Assembly (NCBI GenBank): GCA_037140375.1
Contig: JBAXER010000064.1
Coordinates: forward strand, 1 to 15,969
Reading direction: 5' to 3'
DNA: 15,969 bases
Source: WLMZ01 sp037140375
GTDB taxonomy: Bacteria; Actinomycetota; Acidimicrobiia; Acidimicrobiales; Ilumatobacteraceae
Position numbers and translations under genes: made by a program. The notes beneath the pieces are model-generated. The model worked only from the letters and a program-made list of their open reading frames with translations. It did not search any database and had not been told where the DNA came from. Within the stretch, counting starts at the first letter, position 1, and every line of letters begins with the position of its first letter. This document shows, piece after piece, positions 13,976-15,969 of the stretch.

Positions 13976-14914
13976 TCAGCGCGGCTGAATGTTGGCTCGG
14001 ATGGACTCGACCCAGTCGTCGGCTTCGCGCCAGCGCGCATCGGCATGCTCGCGACTGCTGTGGGCATGCTCGCCCGCGGCCGGGTACGAGCCGAGGAACT
14101 TCACGGCCCCTTGCTTCGAATGCAACGAGCGCATGACGTCGGCCATGAGTTCGTCGGCGATATGGCCATCGGCATACAGGATGAAGCAGTAGTCGCCAAG
14201 GCCGCCGCGCTTGGTGGGCCGGCTCAGCAGATTCGACAGGTTGATGCGGCGCGCCGCGAACTCTTGCAGAATGCCGATGAGGCTTCCGGGCTGATCAGCG
14301 CGCTGATACACCACAAGCGCAGTGCGATCGTGTCCGGTTGGCGACGGAACGAGCTGCTGACCAACGAGCACAAAACGAGTCTGGTTGGCTCCATGATCGG
14401 CAATGTCAGCCGCAATCACGTCAAGGCCATACAGCGCGGCCGCATTGCGTGGAGCGATCGCAGCGACACCGGCCGCCGGGTTAGCCGACAACGAGCGGGC
14501 CGCTTCGGCTGTGCTGCTTGTTGGTGTAATCGAGGAATCGGGGAGATGAGAGCGCAAATACTGATGACACTGTGCGGTAGCCACCGGGATGGACAACACC
14601 TCGGTGATATCGGTGAGCACTGTGCCCGGCGCGGCCAGAAGACAATGCTCGATGTCGAGCACCACTTCGCGTTCGATCAGCAACTCGTAGTCGAACGCCA
14701 AGGCGTCTTGAGTGAAGTTGACCGTGCCTTCGATCGAGTTCTCGATGGGCACGAAACCAAGATCGACATCACCGGACTCAACAGCGTCGAGCACATCGGG
14801 AACGGTACGAAAGGGCACGAGCTCGCCGTCGGCAAGATCGGCCTGCGTGCGCAGTGCCTGCTCGGTAAATGTGCCAAAGGGGCCCAAAAAACCCACCCGT
14901 ACCCTGTTGCTCAT
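13976..14914 (-). CDS. pheA: Prephenate dehydratase (PheA, PDT plus ACT domain)
   Basis: A 312-residue monofunctional prephenate dehydratase, which makes phenylpyruvate for phenylalanine synthesis in the cytoplasm. The PDT domain (about 5-185) shows FLGPFGTFTEQAL (9-21), PIENSIEGTVN (56-66) and the catalytic TRF (179-181). The ACT regulatory domain (about 197-275) shows GSLIGILQEFAARRINLSNLLSRP. The Phe-binding motifs GALV and ESRP of feedback-inhibited enzymes read GSLI and LSRP here, so the Glu is replaced by Leu. Length is near the actinobacterial norm (about 310). The chorismate mutase domain of enteric PheA is absent, as in other actinobacteria. A TAGCCT box sits exactly at -12 to -7 from the ATG, suggesting a leaderless transcript. 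It is divergent from larB with 94 bases between. Confidence 0.95.
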   Translation of the reverse strand: MSNRVRVGFLGPFGTFTEQALRTQADLADGELVPFRTVPDVLDAVESGDVDLGFVPIENSIEGTVNFTQDALAFDYELLIEREVVLDIEHCLLAAPGTVLTDITEVLSIPVATAQCHQYLRSHLPDSSITPTSSTAEAARSLSANPAAGVAAIAPRNAAALYGLDVIAADIADHGANQTRFVLVGQQLVPSPTGHDRTALVVYQRADQPGSLIGILQEFAARRINLSNLLSRPTKRGGLGDYCFILYADGHIADELMADVMRSLHSKQGAVKFLGSYPAAGEHAHSSREHADARWREADDWVESIRANIQPR

Positions 14915-14920
14915 CGGCTC

Positions 14921-14926
14921 AGGCTA
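14921..14926 (-). promoter_or_regulatory. Candidate -10 box (TAGCCT) for pheA, leaderless
   Basis: On the minus strand TAGCCT (TANNNT) occupies -12 to -7 of the pheA ATG, with no Shine-Dalgarno and no recognisable -35. The placement is the same as for the antiporter and first dioxygenase genes. Confidence 0.35.
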
Positions 14927-15008
14927 CGGCACCACGGCGCTCGGGCACGGCCGAAATACCATGCCAGCCCCAAGATTTCCCGCCCAGATTGGCGCTGGCT
15001 GTGGCAGC

Positions 15009-15758
15009 ATGCTTGCCGTGAATGAGGCCGATATTCGTCAGTTACTCGCAGGCGTGAGCGCCGGAACGCTCAGCACCGACGAAGCAGTGGCCACCTTGCG
15101 CCGCCTGCCCTTTGCCGACGTCGGCGACGCATTGGTCGATCACCACCGCTCGCTGCGCCAAGGTATTCCCGAGGCCGTCTACGGGCCCGGCAAAACCGCC
15201 GATCAGGTCACCCGCATCGTGGGCGAACTGCTGGCTCACAGCACCGACCCGGTTCTGCTCACCCGCGCCACAGCCGAACAGGTTGGCGCTGCGATCGCGG
15301 CCCACGGCCCCGCAACCGAACTGGGCGGCTCGGCCCTCTGGCGCCAGCCCGCTCCATGGCGCACCGCGAAGGTCTCGGTGCTCTCGGCCGGCACGGCCGA
15401 CCATCAGGTCGTCAACGAGTGCTTAATCACCCTTGCAGCGTTCGGATTCGCCCCAAGGCAAATCACCGATGTCGGCGTTGCCGGACTACACCGACTGCTC
15501 GCCCACCTCGATGAGATCACGGCGGCCGAAGCAATCGTGGTGGTCGCAGGCATGGAAGGCGCCCTTGCAAGCGTGATCGGCGGACTCAGTTCGGCCCCCA
15601 TCGTGGCAGTGCCCACCAGTGTCGGATACGGCTCGTCGCTCGAGGGCGTCACTGCGCTCTTGGCAATGCACGCCTCATGCGCCAGCGGCATCACTGTGGT
15701 TGGCATCGACAACGGGTTTGGCGCCGCGTGCGCCATCGCGAGGATGATGAAGCAATGA
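15009..15758 (+). CDS. larB: Nickel-pincer cofactor biosynthesis protein LarB
   Basis: A 249-residue LarB. LarB carboxylates the pyridine ring of nicotinic acid adenine dinucleotide and cleaves its phosphoanhydride, the first step towards the nickel-pincer nucleotide used by lactate racemase (LarA) and relatives. Signatures: FADVGDALVDHHRSLRQGIP (35-54), VYGPGKT, VLSAGTADHQVVNE, DVGVAGLHRLL (154-164), VAGMEGALASVIGGL, AVPTSVGYG (200-208), and ASCASGITVVGIDNGFGA with the probable catalytic Cys224. Length matches characterised LarB (about 246). The usual VVNIDNG reads VVGIDNG. In-frame alternatives are ATG 14961 and GTG 15018; none has a ribosome-binding site, and 15009 fits the family N-terminus. 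The stop overlaps larC by 4 bases. Confidence 0.93.
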   Translation: MLAVNEADIRQLLAGVSAGTLSTDEAVATLRRLPFADVGDALVDHHRSLRQGIPEAVYGPGKTADQVTRIVGELLAHSTDPVLLTRATAEQVGAAIAAHGPATELGGSALWRQPAPWRTAKVSVLSAGTADHQVVNECLITLAAFGFAPRQITDVGVAGLHRLLAHLDEITAAEAIVVVAGMEGALASVIGGLSSAPIVAVPTSVGYGSSLEGVTALLAMHASCASGITVVGIDNGFGAACAIARMMKQ

Positions 15759-15969
15759 CCACTGCCTGGTTCCACTGCTTTGCCGGAACTGCTGGCGACA
15801 TGACCCTCGGATCGCTCGTTGATGCAGGGGCCGATCCCATTGCGGTTGCCGAGATCATCGGGCGATTGGGAATCGACGATTACGCATTGATGTTCGAACC
15901 CGTGTTGCGCTGTGGAGTCGCCGCCACGCACGCCGTCGTGGTGGTGAACGATCACTCACATGAGCACGA
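15755..15969 (+). CDS. larC: Nickel-pincer cofactor biosynthesis protein LarC, 5' part
   Basis: The first 71 codons of LarC, cut by the window edge. The start WFHCFAGTAGDMTLGSLVDA matches the LarC N-terminus, usually (Y/W)FDCFSGISGDM(T/A)LGALVD, with H7 replacing the common Asp. LarC is the CTP-dependent cyclometallase that inserts nickel into the pincer ligand after LarB and the sulfur-transferase LarE have acted. The ATG overlaps the larB stop (ATGA), with GAGG 11 bases upstream. A His-rich stretch is just beginning (NDHSHEH), as expected of the metal-handling His-rich region in LarC. Whether the gene is one frame or split, as in Lactiplantibacillus, and whether larE or larA follow, cannot be seen. 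Confidence 0.92.
   Translation, partial: MTTAWFHCFAGTAGDMTLGSLVDAGADPIAVAEIIGRLGIDDYALMFEPVLRCGVAATHAVVVVNDHSHEH

Noticed and set aside
14045..15008. Long plus-strand open frame opposite pheA.
   Set aside because: It is antisense to a well-conserved gene, with no family motif. GC-rich codon use often opens such frames.

Overview
The window is a stretch of GC-rich chromosome from a probable actinobacterium. The clues are a gene content typical of that phylum (an SCO6745-family protein, an LLM-class F420-type oxidoreductase, an MprA/MprB-like two-component pair), frequent GTG starts, many 4-base ATGA gene overlaps, and several genes whose only visible start signal is a TANNNT box about 7-12 bases upstream, as in leaderless transcription. 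A deep-branching actinobacterial lineage such as the Acidimicrobiia would fit, but this is inference. I see no phage, transposon, CRISPR or plasmid genes. The region reads as ordinary vertical chromosome in several short operons.

Left part (1-2725, plus strand): the 3' end of tRNA-Ser(UGA), an SCO6745-family gene, then two translationally coupled phytanoyl-CoA-dioxygenase-family genes. Facing them on the minus strand (2757-5561), in transcription order, are a CPA2-type cation/proton antiporter, an LLM-class flavin/F420 oxidoreductase, and a di-iron RIC/YtfE-type hemerythrin protein.

Middle part: divergent from the antiporter, on the plus strand (5674-8243), is an envelope pair. One gene encodes a secreted protein with three copies of a 'DTR' beta-type repeat and a C-terminal CAP/SCP domain. 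It overlaps a predicted L,D-transpeptidase lipoprotein. These meet a minus-strand group head-on: a DUF1295 membrane protein coupled to a PlsC-type acyltransferase, preceded by an SDR oxidoreductase.

Right part: a perfect 18-bp hairpin separates the SDR gene from a secreted Gly/Met/His-rich protein. Upstream of that gene lie an MprAB-like sensor kinase and response regulator. A 9-bp perfect direct repeat with 11-bp period lies upstream of the secreted-protein gene and overlaps the kinase stop codon. An imperfect copy lies just upstream of the regulator gene. The simplest reading is that the response regulator controls itself and the secreted protein. Prephenate dehydratase (pheA) follows on the minus strand. 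Divergent from it is larB overlapping larC (cut by the window edge), for nickel-pincer nucleotide biosynthesis.

I did not find a clearly new multi-gene defence or metabolic system. The best leads are the regulator/secreted-protein circuit with visible operators, the modular CAP surface protein paired with an L,D-transpeptidase, and the set of apparently leaderless promoters. Every gap between genes is shorter than 120 bases, so no gene-free stretch exceeds 300 bases.
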